Shown: positions 8,659-17,681, counted from the first letter of the stretch. The stretch is 64,000 nt of DNA from Candidatus Hydrogenedentota bacterium (GCA_029556545.1 JAKQEQ010000074.1:1-64000), one strand, 5' to 3'. Translations and numbers: made by a program. Notes: generated by a model not told the origin, from the sequence alone.

Positions 8659-11600
8659 ATGTATCGTACTTGCCGACCGGCGTCTTACCATTCCGGGAAG
8701 AACGCATGTCTCCTGCTCGCGTTACTGACATGTCTCGCGGGTAACGCATTCACGGCGTCGGCCGATGATCCCTGGGCCGACGCGGTCGTCGATTATCACG
8801 CCATCAATCCGAACGCCGGTTTCAACGCCCCGGACCGGGCGCTCGGCGCGCCCCTCGGCGCGGGGCCGTACAGCCCGAGCAACGCAAGCATCCACTCGAT
8901 TGGCGAAGCAGGCAGCTACGTCACGCTCAAGTTCAACACGCCGGTCGAGGACGACCCCGACAATTTCATGGGCCTCGACTGCATCGTCTACGGCAATGCG
9001 TTCTGGGTCGCGGGCGACCCGAACCGGAAATGGGCCGAGCCGGGGCTCATCGAGATCAGCGAAGACGTAAACGGCAACGGCCTGCCGGACGACCCCTGGT
9101 ACGTGATCCCCGGCAGCCGCAACATCCCGCAATCCGCCGCCTCCGCGGGCATCCCGAACCCGTCGCCGCCACTTGTCGGCCCCTCGGGCGTCGTAAACCC
9201 GAACAGCACGGATGGAAACCCCGACAACAACACCGAGGAGTACGACTGGGGCTATGCCGACATGAGCCCGACGCAGCAGCCGTACCTCGATAACTACGTC
9301 CGCCCGGATAATCCGTTCGAGGTCGGGTTGACGCCGCGCAGCGGCGGCGGCGACGCCTTCGATATTGCCTGGGCCGTCGATGCAAACGGCCAGCCGGCGG
9401 GACTGCGGCGCTTTCACTTCGTCCGTATCTGGACCTTGGTCCGCGACGGCGGCATCGGCGGCGTCACCACCGAGATCGACGCGGTCGCCGATGTCGCGCC
9501 GATGATCGACACCGATGGCGACGGCATCCTCGACGACTATGAGACTCGCGTGGCGGGCACGGACCCGCTCCGGCCAGAGAGCACCGTGCTCGCCCTCGAA
9601 GTCCCCGCGACCGAAGGCGGCAGCCCCGCCGGGACCCAACTGGGCCGCGCGTCCGACGCACAGGGCAACGCCATCACGCTCTATTCGAGCGGTCCGCGCA
9701 CCGGCGCGCGCCCTTACAACTGCACCGTCGATATCCTCACGTTGCCCCTTCCCGGCGGTGTCATTCCCGGCCTCGAAAAGAGCGATGCGGCGCGCGAGTT
9801 CGTGTGCAGCGTGGCGGATTTCGCGGCGGCCCAGGTGCGGGACGCGGAATTTACCATCGCCTATACCGCGGCGGAAATCGCCGGTCTCGACGAATGGGGC
9901 CTGACGCCCTACCGCTACGCCGATGGCGCCTATACACAGGAAGGCATCTCGGAAATCCTCCGCAACGTGGACCTTAACACGGTCGCCTTCCGCGCCGCGC
10001 CGCCGGGCACGTTCGTGCTCGCGTCCATCCCCGGGCCGGGCGATATCGGCGGCCAGACCGCCTCCTTTGCGCTGTTCGCGACCCCCGAAACGGGCGTCGT
10101 GGCGGACCCCGCCAACGTCCTTACCGTCAGTAGCGCGCCCCTCTTGTTCGCGGATGACTCGCCTGTTCCCGAAGGCGCCCCGTTCACGGTCAGCGCCACC
10201 CTCGGGAGCATCCTCACGACCGATGTGGACCCCGCGACGGGAGGCGTCCAGGTCGCGGTTACCGGCCAGACCGTGAGCTTCGCCGTCGCCGCGCCGACCA
10301 CTGCGGGCCGCGCCGTGTTTCGCGCCGTGTCGCTTGACGGCGCGGTGCGCGGCGACATGAACTACGATTTCCTGCCCGGTCCGCCCGCCGGCCCCGTCAG
10401 TATCTTCCTGTATACCGCTGAAGGTCTCATATTCGGGCCGGTCTCGCTGGCGACCGACCTGATTTACGATCAATACGGCAACACGGCTGCGGAGGGGACA
10501 CTGCTCACCGTTGTGGTTGAGGGTGGCCAAGTGACCTCCGCGGATGCCGCGCCTGGACTGCCGGGCCATCAAGTCGCCGTGCGCGGCGGACTCGCCTCGT
10601 TTGTCGTATTGCCCGCCACCGGCGCGAAGGCGATGGTCTCCTTGTCCGTGACGCTCTATGCCGATGTCGCGCTGACGCAGCCTATCGGCTTCGAAATCTT
10701 CTCCTTCGACTACGTGGACCCGGAGGAACTCCCCGTCGCCGGGCCAGCGTCGCTCCTGATCCTCGTGCTGATCCTCGGCTTGTGGCACGGGCGTCCCGCC
10801 CGTGATCGCCGCGTTGTGGCTGGTCTCCCTCGGGTTGTGGCCGGTTTCGCGGCCGCCCGCGCCAAGCGGTCGCCGCGGGGCGGCTTCACGCTCATCGAAC
10901 TTCTGATCGTGATTGGGATCATCGGCATTCTTGCCGCGTTGTTGCTGCCGGCACTGGGCCGCGCGCGCGCGCAGGCGCGCTCAGTGACGTGCGTGAACAA
11001 TCTGCGCCAGCTCTATCTCGCCAACACGATGTACGCCCTCGAACACGACGGCCACTACGTGCCCGCCGCGCCCGACCTCTACGACTTCCTGCTGCCTGGC
11101 GCGGAGCCGGACCATTTCGGCGGGCGCAAGCGTTGGCACGGCGAGCGCGAGACGCCGAACGCAAACAGCGAGTTCGATTTTCGCAAGGGTCCCCTCTTCG
11201 AATACCTGCCCGATGGTCGCGTCGCCGAATGCCCCGAGTTTTTCGAATTGCGTCGGCGCGGCCAGGTCGATAACGCCTTCGAGTCCGGCACCGGCGGTTA
11301 CGGTTACAACATGGCCTACCTCGGCTCGACCTTGTACCAGACCGATGACGCGGTCCGTGCGGTCCGCGTGACGACGCGCGACGTCAATGTCGCCGATCCG
11401 TCGCAGGTCGTCATGTTCGCCGACGCGGCCATGCCGCAGCAAGGCTACATCGTTGAATACGGTTTCCTCGAACCGCCCCGTTTCGTCTCGAAGGACCACC
11501 CCCACGGCCAACCGGGTAACGATCTGTTCGCTTCGCCGTCGCTGCATTTCCGCCACTACGGGCGCGTCAACGTCTGCTGGGCCGACGGTCACATATCCAG

Positions 11601-11733
11601 TGAAAAGTGGGAATGGGCCCCGGAATTCAACGTCTACGGCGCATACAATGCCCGCTGGCCAGTCGGCTGGTTCGGCCCCGACGACAACCGCTTCTTCGAC
11701 GTGCTGCCCTCGGAAATCCTTGTCGCCAAGTAG
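8659..11733 (+). CDS. Cobalamin-controlled surface protein fused in frame to an H-X9-DG pseudopilin
   Basis: 1024 codons holding two proteins. Residues 1-36 are a signal peptide. Residues 37-280 form a conserved module ([39 protein letters not shown]) that I associate with surface proteins near cobalamin riboswitches. A calcium-type [20 protein letters not shown] repeat lies near 286, and the half ends in a membrane-like tail, [14 protein letters not shown] (about 695-708). Residues 709-735 come from a hairpin repeat. A complete prepilin follows: basic leader ending RSPRGG, then [16 protein letters not shown] (about 741), and a C-terminal [12 protein letters not shown], an H-X9-DG match. A prepilin signal cannot work 740 residues inside a protein. 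Either a stop was lost or the pilin half starts separately, for example at in-frame GTG 10837, which gives a 15-residue leader. Inferred role: corrinoid capture at the cell surface. Confidence 0.75.
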   Translation: MYRTCRPASYHSGKNACLLLALLTCLAGNAFTASADDPWADAVVDYHAINPNAGFNAPDRALGAPLGAGPYSPSNASIHSIGEAGSYVTLKFNTPVEDDPDNFMGLDCIVYGNAFWVAGDPNRKWAEPGLIEISEDVNGNGLPDDPWYVIPGSRNIPQSAASAGIPNPSPPLVGPSGVVNPNSTDGNPDNNTEEYDWGYADMSPTQQPYLDNYVRPDNPFEVGLTPRSGGGDAFDIAWAVDANGQPAGLRRFHFVRIWTLVRDGGIGGVTTEIDAVADVAPMIDTDGDGILDDYETRVAGTDPLRPESTVLALEVPATEGGSPAGTQLGRASDAQGNAITLYSSGPRTGARPYNCTVDILTLPLPGGVIPGLEKSDAAREFVCSVADFAAAQVRDAEFTIAYTAAEIAGLDEWGLTPYRYADGAYTQEGISEILRNVDLNTVAFRAAPPGTFVLASIPGPGDIGGQTASFALFATPETGVVADPANVLTVSSAPLLFADDSPVPEGAPFTVSATLGSILTTDVDPATGGVQVAVTGQTVSFAVAAPTTAGRAVFRAVSLDGAVRGDMNYDFLPGPPAGPVSIFLYTAEGLIFGPVSLATDLIYDQYGNTAAEGTLLTVVVEGGQVTSADAAPGLPGHQVAVRGGLASFVVLPATGAKAMVSLSVTLYADVALTQPIGFEIFSFDYVDPEELPVAGPASLLILVLILGLWHGRPARDRRVVAGLPRVVAGFAAARAKRSPRGGFTLIELLIVIGIIGILAALLLPALGRARAQARSVTCVNNLRQLYLANTMYALEHDGHYVPAAPDLYDFLLPGAEPDHFGGRKRWHGERETPNANSEFDFRKGPLFEYLPDGRVAECPEFFELRRRGQVDNAFESGTGGYGYNMAYLGSTLYQTDDAVRAVRVTTRDVNVADPSQVVMFADAAMPQQGYIVEYGFLEPPRFVSKDHPHGQPGNDLFASPSLHFRHYGRVNVCWADGHISSEKWEWAPEFNVYGAYNARWPVGWFGPDDNRFFDVLPSEILVAK
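10786..10858 (+). repeat. Hairpin repeat at the surface-protein/pilin junction
   Basis: Starts with the hairpin CACGGGCG-TCC-CGCCCGTG (10786-10804), identical to one in the array at 15687-15705. It continues with two degenerate copies of the GTTGTGGCCGGT unit that also appears at 30337 and 32626. The repeat is read in frame and joins the two halves of the gene at 8659. Confidence 0.85.
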
Positions 11734-11748
11734 CCGCGCGCGCGGACG

Positions 11749-13332
11749 TCAACGCTGACGGCGGCGGAAGGCGGCGATCAGTTCGCGCATCTCGGCTACG
11801 CCAAGGGCGCGGCAAAGCGCCGCGTAGACGATGGTCGCGACCGCGATGGGCACAACCACCACGATGAGGCGCGCGCCGAAGCCCTCCGTGCCCAAGTGGT
11901 ATTCGAGACGGTAGTTCAGCCCATACGCGACGCCGCACATCATGATCGTCGCCATCGCCATGCGGAAGAAGGCCCCGGTGGCCGCGCGGTCCCAGAGCGT
12001 GCCGTAACGCCCGTTCAGGAAGGCGTAGAGCAGAATGAAGTTGATCGTGAACGAGATGGTGGTCGCGATCGCGAGGCCGCGATAGCCCAGCGGACCGACC
12101 AGCGCGCAGTTGAGCAGAATATTCAGGAACATGCTCGATGTGGCAATGATCACCGGCGTCTTCGTGTCGTGCATCGCATAAAAGCCCTGTACCGATACCT
12201 TCACCCACGCGAAAGACAACAGGCCCAACCCGTAGTACATGAGTGCCGTCGCGGCGCGCGCCGTTTCGTCCGCCGTGAACGCACCGCGCTCGAAGAGCAG
12301 CCGCATGATTGGCTCGCGCAGGAACACCAGCCCGATCATGGCGGGAAACACGAGAAAGAAGGTCTGGCGGTAACTGTGGAGCAGCGTGTCGCGGACTTCG
12401 CCGTGCGCCCCGCGCGCCGCCGCCCGCGAAATGGACGGCAGAATCGCCACGGACACCGCCACGCCGAAAATGGACAGCGGCAGTTGCACGAGGTGATTCG
12501 CGTAGAAGAGCGCGGTCACGACGCCCTCTTCGAGCGAGTAGGCGAAGAAGTTGTCCACGAGTTTATTCACTTCGCCCGTCGCCTGCCCGAGAATCACCGG
12601 TAGCAGGAGCAGGAACGCCTTACCGACTCCCGGATGCCGCGGCGGGAACGCAGGCCACAGTACCCCCGCATGGCGGCGCATCGCCCATGCCAGCACAACA
12701 AGCTGCGCCGCACCGCCCAGCCATACGCCGACAACGAGCGACCACGCCGGGTTCTCGAAGCGGTTGTAGAGCGCCGCGCACCCCGCGATGAACGCCACGT
12801 TCAGCAGCGCGGGCGCCCATGAGGGCGCGCCATAGCGCCGCACGCTGAAAAGAGGCGCCATCGCGAACGCGGCGAGGCCGATGAACAGGAGATACGGGAA
12901 GGTCCACTGCATGATGCGGACCGTCTCGCGCATTTCCTGCGCGTCCTTGGGTTCGGCGTTGGTGAGGGGCCGCAGAAGTTCCAGCACGGAGGGCACAAGC
13001 GGCATTGCCAGCACACCGAGAACCGTGAGCAACACCAGCACCACCATCATGACGCCCAGCAATTGCGCCACGAGTTCGCGGAACGCCGCGGGCGGTTCCT
13101 TCTCCTGCGTCGCCGCGAGGACCGGCACGAACGCGGCGTTGGTCGCGCCCTCGCCGAGCATGTCGCGCAGCATGTTCGGCAGCCGGAACGCGAAGAAGAA
13201 AGCGTCTCGCGCGGCGGTCGGGATCAGCCCCGCGATCACGATGTCGCGCGCGAGGCCGAGCACGCGGCTCAGCAGCGTTCCGCCCGCGAATACCGCCGCG
13301 AAGCGCGCCAGTTGTCCCTTGGATTCCGCCAT
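11749..13332 (-). CDS. murJ: Lipid II flippase MurJ
   Basis: 527 residues, the usual length, with about 14 hydrophobic segments. It flips undecaprenyl-linked peptidoglycan precursor across the cytoplasmic membrane (MOP superfamily). Diagnostic pieces include the N-terminal GGTLLSRVLGLARDIVIA, FFFAFRLPNMLRDMLGEGA (residues about 44-62), FVPVLAATQEKEP, and SVAILPSISRAAARGAHGEV in the second half. It starts 6 bp after lnt ends, so lnt and murJ form an operon. The gene converges on the riboswitch-controlled gene, 15 bp from its stop. Confidence 0.93.
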   Translation of the reverse strand: MAESKGQLARFAAVFAGGTLLSRVLGLARDIVIAGLIPTAARDAFFFAFRLPNMLRDMLGEGATNAAFVPVLAATQEKEPPAAFRELVAQLLGVMMVVLVLLTVLGVLAMPLVPSVLELLRPLTNAEPKDAQEMRETVRIMQWTFPYLLFIGLAAFAMAPLFSVRRYGAPSWAPALLNVAFIAGCAALYNRFENPAWSLVVGVWLGGAAQLVVLAWAMRRHAGVLWPAFPPRHPGVGKAFLLLLPVILGQATGEVNKLVDNFFAYSLEEGVVTALFYANHLVQLPLSIFGVAVSVAILPSISRAAARGAHGEVRDTLLHSYRQTFFLVFPAMIGLVFLREPIMRLLFERGAFTADETARAATALMYYGLGLLSFAWVKVSVQGFYAMHDTKTPVIIATSSMFLNILLNCALVGPLGYRGLAIATTISFTINFILLYAFLNGRYGTLWDRAATGAFFRMAMATIMMCGVAYGLNYRLEYHLGTEGFGARLIVVVVPIAVATIVYAALCRALGVAEMRELIAAFRRRQR

Positions 13333-13338
13333 GCCGGG

Positions 13339-14877
13339 TTAATCCCCCGCCGCGGGCGCGGTGGGCCCGCGCCGCCACAAGAGACCGACGACGCACCAGG
13401 CCATCGCCGCCGCCGCGAAGGCCCACGGCGTGACCGCCGGTCCCCAACGGAGCGGCCGTTCTGCGGAGAGCGCCAGCGGAAACGCCTGGATGCAGCGGTG
13501 GCACAGCGTCTGAAGCGCCGTATATTGCGGGTACATCGGCGTGAAACGGCCGTAGGGATCGAAGACCCCCGAGAGGCCCGTATTCGCCGCGTGGATAAGC
13601 GGGAGGCGCGTCTCGATGGCGCGCAGCCGCGCGATATCGAGTTCCTGCGCCGCGGCGCAACTGCGGCCGAACCAACCGAGATTCGTCACGACCACCAGCG
13701 TGTCCGCGCCCATGCGCCGCAACGACTCCGCCATCGGCGCGAACAGGACCTCGAAGCAAATGAGCGGACCAAGTGTCCGCTGCCCCATGTCTAGCGTCTT
13801 CTGCACGCTGCCCGCGTCCATGTCCCCCGGCACAATCCGGCGCAGGAAAGGCAGCAACTCCGAGAACGGCATGTACTCGCCGAACGGCGCCAGATGCACC
13901 TTGTCGTAGTAGCCGAGCATCTCGCCGTCCGGGGCCACGAGCACGCTCGAGTTGTAGCTCTTCCCGTCCGCGTCGCGCACGGCCCCCGTGAAAAGGTATG
14001 CGCCTGTGTCGCCCGCCGCTACCCCTAACGCGGAGCGGAACGGCTCCCTGTCGAAAGACTCCATGACCGTCGCTTCTGGCCAGACGACCAGATCGAGCGG
14101 TCCGCGCGCCGCGAGCAGCCGCGACATCCGCGCCGCCTCGTGCACCATCTGCTCGTCGTATAAGCCGCTCCACTTCATGTCCTGCGGGAACGCCGGCTGC
14201 ACGATGCCGACCTCGAAGCGGTCCTCGGGATAGACCGCGTCACGCAGCAACAATCGCCCGCCGCCGTGCGCGACGATCACGACCGCCGCCGCCGCCGCCA
14301 GCCGCGGATAGCGCCAAGGTCGTTCCGCCGCCGCGAGGGCGAGAAGCCCGTTCACAAGCGCCACGACGAACGACACCAGCCCGACCCCGCCGACCGCGGC
14401 CAGTTGCAGCAGCCAGAGATTCGGGCCCTGGCTGTGCGCCAGCGCGCTCCAGCCGAAGCCCGTGAACAGCCGCGCCTCGAGGAATTCCATGAAAGCCCAA
14501 AGCAGCGCCAGCCCGAACGCGCCCCCGAAGCGCGGCGCGCGTTGACGCAGGAGCGCCCACGCCGTGCCGGTCACGGCCCAGAACAACGCCAGCAATAGAC
14601 AGATCAACTGGTAGCCGATTACCGCAACGCCGCCGACCCATTGGATATTGGCCATGAGCCATTGCAGCAGGACCGTGTGGAACAGCCACCCCGCGGCGAA
14701 GAACTGGACCGCCGTCTCGAACACGCCCGCGCGACGCACCCGCCAAAACAGGAGGGCCGGTGCGCACCAAGCGAGCAGATACAGATTCCACGAGGGAAAA
14801 CTGATCGCGAGAAACGCTCCTGAAAGCAAAGCGACCCCGTATGTGCGAAGCAACGCGGCCATGATGCGTCGCATCAT
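13339..14877 (-). CDS. lnt: Apolipoprotein N-acyltransferase
   Basis: 512 residues: an N-terminal block of membrane helices followed by a periplasmic nitrilase-fold domain. It adds the third acyl chain to the N-terminal Cys of lipoproteins. The catalytic triad is readable as Glu in LVVWPEATVMES (about 263), Lys in YDKVHLAPFGEYMPF (about 330) and Cys in GPLICFEVLFAPM (about 378). FLEARLFTGFGWSALAHSQ is a family signature of the membrane part. Two adjacent Met codons at the start make the exact first residue uncertain by one. The presence of lnt fits the lipoproteins predicted elsewhere in the window. Confidence 0.93.
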   Translation of the reverse strand: MMRRIMAALLRTYGVALLSGAFLAISFPSWNLYLLAWCAPALLFWRVRRAGVFETAVQFFAAGWLFHTVLLQWLMANIQWVGGVAVIGYQLICLLLALFWAVTGTAWALLRQRAPRFGGAFGLALLWAFMEFLEARLFTGFGWSALAHSQGPNLWLLQLAAVGGVGLVSFVVALVNGLLALAAAERPWRYPRLAAAAAVVIVAHGGGRLLLRDAVYPEDRFEVGIVQPAFPQDMKWSGLYDEQMVHEAARMSRLLAARGPLDLVVWPEATVMESFDREPFRSALGVAAGDTGAYLFTGAVRDADGKSYNSSVLVAPDGEMLGYYDKVHLAPFGEYMPFSELLPFLRRIVPGDMDAGSVQKTLDMGQRTLGPLICFEVLFAPMAESLRRMGADTLVVVTNLGWFGRSCAAAQELDIARLRAIETRLPLIHAANTGLSGVFDPYGRFTPMYPQYTALQTLCHRCIQAFPLALSAERPLRWGPAVTPWAFAAAAMAWCVVGLLWRRGPTAPAAGD

Positions 14878-15062
14878 GCGGCAGCCCTCGGCGGCGCGTC
14901 AAGCCGGCCGCGGCGTCCTCGGGCCGCCATGTCCCCGAGCGCCTGAGCCATGCCGCGCTCTTGCCTCCCGTCCATCTCGTCCATCCGGCGCGCCGCGAAA
15001 AACGTGACTCGGCACGCAGAACCCCTTATGCTACGCCCTTGCCAACGACGCACACAGGAGGC

Positions 15063-16760
15063 ATGACGGAAGTGGGCTCGCGTTCGAGCATCGGATACGC
15101 CGTCGCAATGGTCTTGCTGGCGGCGGCGGCGCTCGCTATCAGGCTGCCGCGCCTGGCCGAGCGTCCTTTTCACGGCGACGAGGCCAACCAGGCGGTGCGC
15201 ACCGGCATCCTGCTCGAAGAGGGTGAATATCGCTACGACCCGCACGAACACCACGGGCCAACCCTGTACTACCTCGCGCTTATCCCGATCCGCCTCAGTG
15301 GCGCGAAAACGCTGGCCGATACGACCGAAGCCGTCTTTCGTATCCTGCCTGTTCTCTTCGGCGTCGGCGTGGTGTTGCTGCTTTGGCCCTTGGGCGCGGC
15401 GCTCGGGCGCGGCGCGGTCTTGGCGGCGGGGCTGCTCACGGTCCTCTCGCCCGCGATGGTCTATTACAGCCGCTACTACATCCAGGAAATGCTCCTCGTC
15501 TTCTTCGCGTTGCTGCTGATACTCGCCGGTTGGCGCTGGTTCCGGCGGCCCCACGGGGGATGGGCCGCGCTCGCCGGATTCGCCGCGGGCGCCATGTTTG
15601 CCACGAAAGAGACATGCGTGGTCCTGTTCTTCGCCATGGCCGTCGCACTGGCCGGCACGATGTTCTGGGCGCGGCTCCACTCGTGGCACGGGCGTCCCGC
15701 CCGTGAAGAATCATGGGCAAGATGCCCATGCCACAGTAGCGCGGGCGTCTTGCCCGTAAAGGAAGTGGGGCGTCCCGCCCCACACGGGGGCAAGATGCCC
15801 CCGCCCCTCGATGCCCATGCCACGTGGAGCCACGCCGCCCTGTTTGTCGGGGTCGCCATCGCCGTCTCGGTCGTCTTGTTTTCGTCCTTCTTCACCCATC
15901 CGCGCGGCATGCTCGATTCGGTCCTCGCATTCACCACCTACTCTCAACGCGCTGAGGGGACGGGCAGCGCCGGCATCCACGACAAGCCTTGGTACTACTA
16001 CCTCCATCTGCTGGCCTACACCTACCGGACCGCCGGCCCGCGCTGGAGCGAAGGACTGGTCCTGCTGCTTGCCGCGGCGGGCGCGGTATCGATTCTCCTC
16101 GTACGGCCCGCCTGCGCCGCGGCATCCTCCGGCCCCGACGCACGCCTTCTCCGATTCCTTCTCCTGTACTGCGTAGTGACCACGGCTATTTACAGCCTCA
16201 TCCCGTACAAGACGCCCTGGAACCTCCTCCCCTTCTATCAGCCCATGATTCTGCTGGCGGGCGTCGGCGTCGCGGCGCTCTTCCGCCGTCTGCGTCCCAT
16301 CCCCCTACGCATCGTGCTCGCCCTGCTGCTCGCCATCGGCGTCGCACATCTCGGCCGGCAGTGCCGCCTCGCCAATTTCGTCTATCCCGCCGACGTGCGC
16401 AACCCCTACGTCTACGCCCACACGAGCACGGCGGTCCGGCGGCTCGTCGAAAGTATCGACCATATCGCCGCCGTGCATCCCGAAGGTAAGGACATGCTCG
16501 TGCGTGTCCTCCAGCCGGACGCCGACTACTGGCCGCTTCCGTGGCTCCTGCGGCAATACAGCCGCGTCGGCTATTGGGGCGACATCCCCGATGCGCCCGA
16601 TGCGCCCGTAATCATCGCCGACCCAAGCCTTGGTCCGGTGCTCCAGGAACGCCTTGCCGGCGAGTACATGGTCGAGATGCACGGCTTGCGCCCCAGCGTG
16701 CTGCGCCTGCTCTTCATCCGCCGCGACCTCTGGGATGCCTTCATGGCCCCGCGACGGTAA
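15063..16760 (+). CDS. Membrane glycosyltransferase-like protein, Agl23/TIGR03663 family
   Basis: 565 residues from ATG 15063, which has AGGAGG immediately upstream. GT-C-type membrane protein. The N-terminal RLPRLAERPFHGDEANQAV, with an Asp/Glu pair in the first periplasmic loop, and the following EGEYRYDPHEHHGPTLYY match the TIGR03663 family (named flippase activity-associated protein Agl23). About ten membrane helices follow. Family members are thought to move sugars from a polyprenyl carrier; donor and acceptor are unknown here. Odd feature: codons from about 15683 to 15823 are a hairpin-repeat array that adds 47 residues rich in Pro, Arg, Gly, Cys and His between two hydrophobic segments without shifting the frame. 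Confidence 0.8.
   Translation: MTEVGSRSSIGYAVAMVLLAAAALAIRLPRLAERPFHGDEANQAVRTGILLEEGEYRYDPHEHHGPTLYYLALIPIRLSGAKTLADTTEAVFRILPVLFGVGVVLLLWPLGAALGRGAVLAAGLLTVLSPAMVYYSRYYIQEMLLVFFALLLILAGWRWFRRPHGGWAALAGFAAGAMFATKETCVVLFFAMAVALAGTMFWARLHSWHGRPAREESWARCPCHSSAGVLPVKEVGRPAPHGGKMPPPLDAHATWSHAALFVGVAIAVSVVLFSSFFTHPRGMLDSVLAFTTYSQRAEGTGSAGIHDKPWYYYLHLLAYTYRTAGPRWSEGLVLLLAAAGAVSILLVRPACAAASSGPDARLLRFLLLYCVVTTAIYSLIPYKTPWNLLPFYQPMILLAGVGVAALFRRLRPIPLRIVLALLLAIGVAHLGRQCRLANFVYPADVRNPYVYAHTSTAVRRLVESIDHIAAVHPEGKDMLVRVLQPDADYWPLPWLLRQYSRVGYWGDIPDAPDAPVIIADPSLGPVLQERLAGEYMVEMHGLRPSVLRLLFIRRDLWDAFMAPRR
15673..15831 (+). repeat. Array of five hairpins inserted in frame in the Agl23-like gene
   Basis: Outer inverted repeat GGCTCCAC (15673-15680) / GTGGAGCC (15824-15831), then GTGGCA / TGCCAC. 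Inside are five perfect or near-perfect hairpins: 15687-15705 (loop TCC), 15713-15729 (loop AGA), 15742-15756 (loop TCT), 15765-15783 (loop TCC), 15786-15802 (loop AGA). The stems differ from one another yet stay complementary. The core 15683-15823 is 141 nt, exactly 47 codons. The organisation recalls REP/REPIN elements mobilised by RAYT transposases, though none is encoded here. Confidence 0.88.
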
Positions 16761-16785
16761 GCCGGAATTCTGTTTCTGCGGCCGC

Positions 16786-16815
16786 TTGACATCGGCGGTC
16801 CCGCCGTGCTATTAT
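16786..16815 (+). promoter_or_regulatory. Sigma-70 type promoter of the Rrf2 gene
   Basis: TTGACA (16786-16791), 18-bp spacer, TATTAT (16810-16815). Transcription would start near 16822, leaving a leader of about 22 nt before the GTG start at 16845. Confidence 0.72.
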
Positions 16816-16844
16816 CCGAAAGCCCTGTAGGGAATTAGAAGAAC

Positions 16845-17306
16845 GTGCTCACAAGTAAGACCAAATATGGCCTCAAAGCGCTGGTTGTCCTTGCTAGGCG
16901 ATACGCCAGTGGCGAGGTGGTGCCCATAAGCGAGATCGCGGAGCGGGAGAATATTCCGACCAAGTTTCTTGAGACGATTCTGGTGGAACTGAAGAACCGG
17001 GGTATTCTGCGCAGCAAACGCGGCCCGGGCGGGGGCTACGCGTTGGCCGACAATCCGGACACGATTTCGCTGGCGGCAGTTATTCGGTGGCTCAACGGGC
17101 CACTGGCGCTTGTGCCTTGTGTCAGTGAGTATGCGTACAGGCCGTGTGAAGAGTGCAATGACGTGGAAAGCTGCGGCATCCGAATAGTCCTGAAGGAGGT
17201 ACGGGACACGACGGTACAGGTGCTGCAGACGAAGACGCTCGGGGAATTGGTGCGCCGTAGTAACGAGGCCATGCGCCACGACGACGCGCCAATGTATTTC
17301 ATTTAG
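16845..17306 (+). CDS. Rrf2-family transcription regulator of the sulfur genes
   Basis: 153 residues with a GTG start. The N-terminal winged helix reads LTSKTKYGLKALVVLARRYA and FLETILVELKNRGILRSKRG followed by PGGGYAL, the Rrf2 signature. Cysteines 92, 101, 104 and 110 lie in the segment where IscR/NsrR-type members hold an iron-sulfur cluster, so a cluster is plausible. The CymR and CysR members of the family repress cysteine and sulfate genes. The position just ahead of a YezD-like gene and a complete sulfate importer makes that the likely role. It has its own promoter at 16786; the next promoter, with a palindrome, is a candidate target. Confidence 0.88.
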   Translation: MLTSKTKYGLKALVVLARRYASGEVVPISEIAERENIPTKFLETILVELKNRGILRSKRGPGGGYALADNPDTISLAAVIRWLNGPLALVPCVSEYAYRPCEECNDVESCGIRIVLKEVRDTTVQVLQTKTLGELVRRSNEAMRHDDAPMYFI

Positions 17307-17344
17307 TTACATCGGGGATACGCGCATTTGTGTTGTTAGGTTCG

Positions 17345-17370
17345 TATAATTGTACATAAAGTCTATAGAC
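17345..17370 (+). promoter_or_regulatory. -10 box and palindromic candidate operator before the yezD-like gene
   Basis: A perfect TATAAT (17345-17350) is followed 10 bp later by the perfect 10-bp palindrome GTCTATAGAC (17361-17370), close to the expected transcription start. No good -35 is visible, which fits a regulated promoter. The surrounding 17310-17380 is A+T-rich compared with its neighbours. The palindrome is a candidate Rrf2 operator. Confidence 0.5.
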
Positions 17371-17392
17371 AATAGGCACAAGAGGTGGAGAC

Positions 17393-17578
17393 GTGGAGAA
17401 AGAACTAGACAAACCAGCCAATAACGCGATGGTGACGCCGCTGGACGAGGAAACCGCGTCACGGATTCTCGGCGCAATTCAGTCCCTGCGATATGGTGCC
17501 GTCGAGGTGACCGTCCACGATGCGCGTGTCGTGCAGATTGACCGAAAGGAGCGGATTCGCGTCGATAAGAGACGTTGA
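17393..17578 (+). CDS. YezD-like small protein (DUF2292)
   Basis: 61 residues, GTG start with AGAGGTGGAG upstream. The core ILGAIQSLRYGAVEVTVHDA followed by RVVQIDRKERIRV matches the YezD/DUF2292 pattern (small protein with a HDGxVVQIexxEr segment). Members are recurrently found in sulfur-assimilation operons regulated by CymR-like Rrf2 proteins; the biochemical role is unknown. Here it is the first gene after the candidate Rrf2-controlled promoter and precedes the porin and sulfate importer. Confidence 0.75.
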   Translation: MEKELDKPANNAMVTPLDEETASRILGAIQSLRYGAVEVTVHDARVVQIDRKERIRVDKRR

Positions 17579-17605
17579 GGGAGGGCTGGCAGCGTTTTTG
17601 GGCTT

Positions 17606-17681
17606 ACCGGAACACCGGAGGCCATGAATAAGCGAGTGACCTGAGAAGAAGGAGCGGCAGTTCGACCGGATCACCGGAGAT
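17606..17681 (+). promoter_or_regulatory. Repeated ACCGGAWCACCGGAG element in the porin leader
   Basis: Two copies of a 15-nt element lie at 17606-17620 and 17665-17679 in the space between the yezD-like gene and the porin. Each is a CCGG-N4-CCGG mini-hairpin. Between them is a 6-codon reading frame (17624-17644) preceded by CCGGAGG, possibly a leader peptide. Function is unknown: either a protein-binding site or an RNA control element. Confidence 0.4.

Noticed and set aside
8722-10788. A 688-codon open frame on the minus strand
   Set aside because: Antisense to the riboswitch-controlled surface protein; no motif or ribosome site.
12620-14173. A 517-codon minus-strand frame overlapping murJ and lnt
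   Set aside because: Frame-shifted shadow of both genes; very Arg/Gly-rich and without membrane pattern.
15683-15823. Possible CRISPR array in the Agl23-like gene
   Set aside because: The units are hairpins of varying sequence rather than identical repeats with unique spacers, and no cas gene is present.
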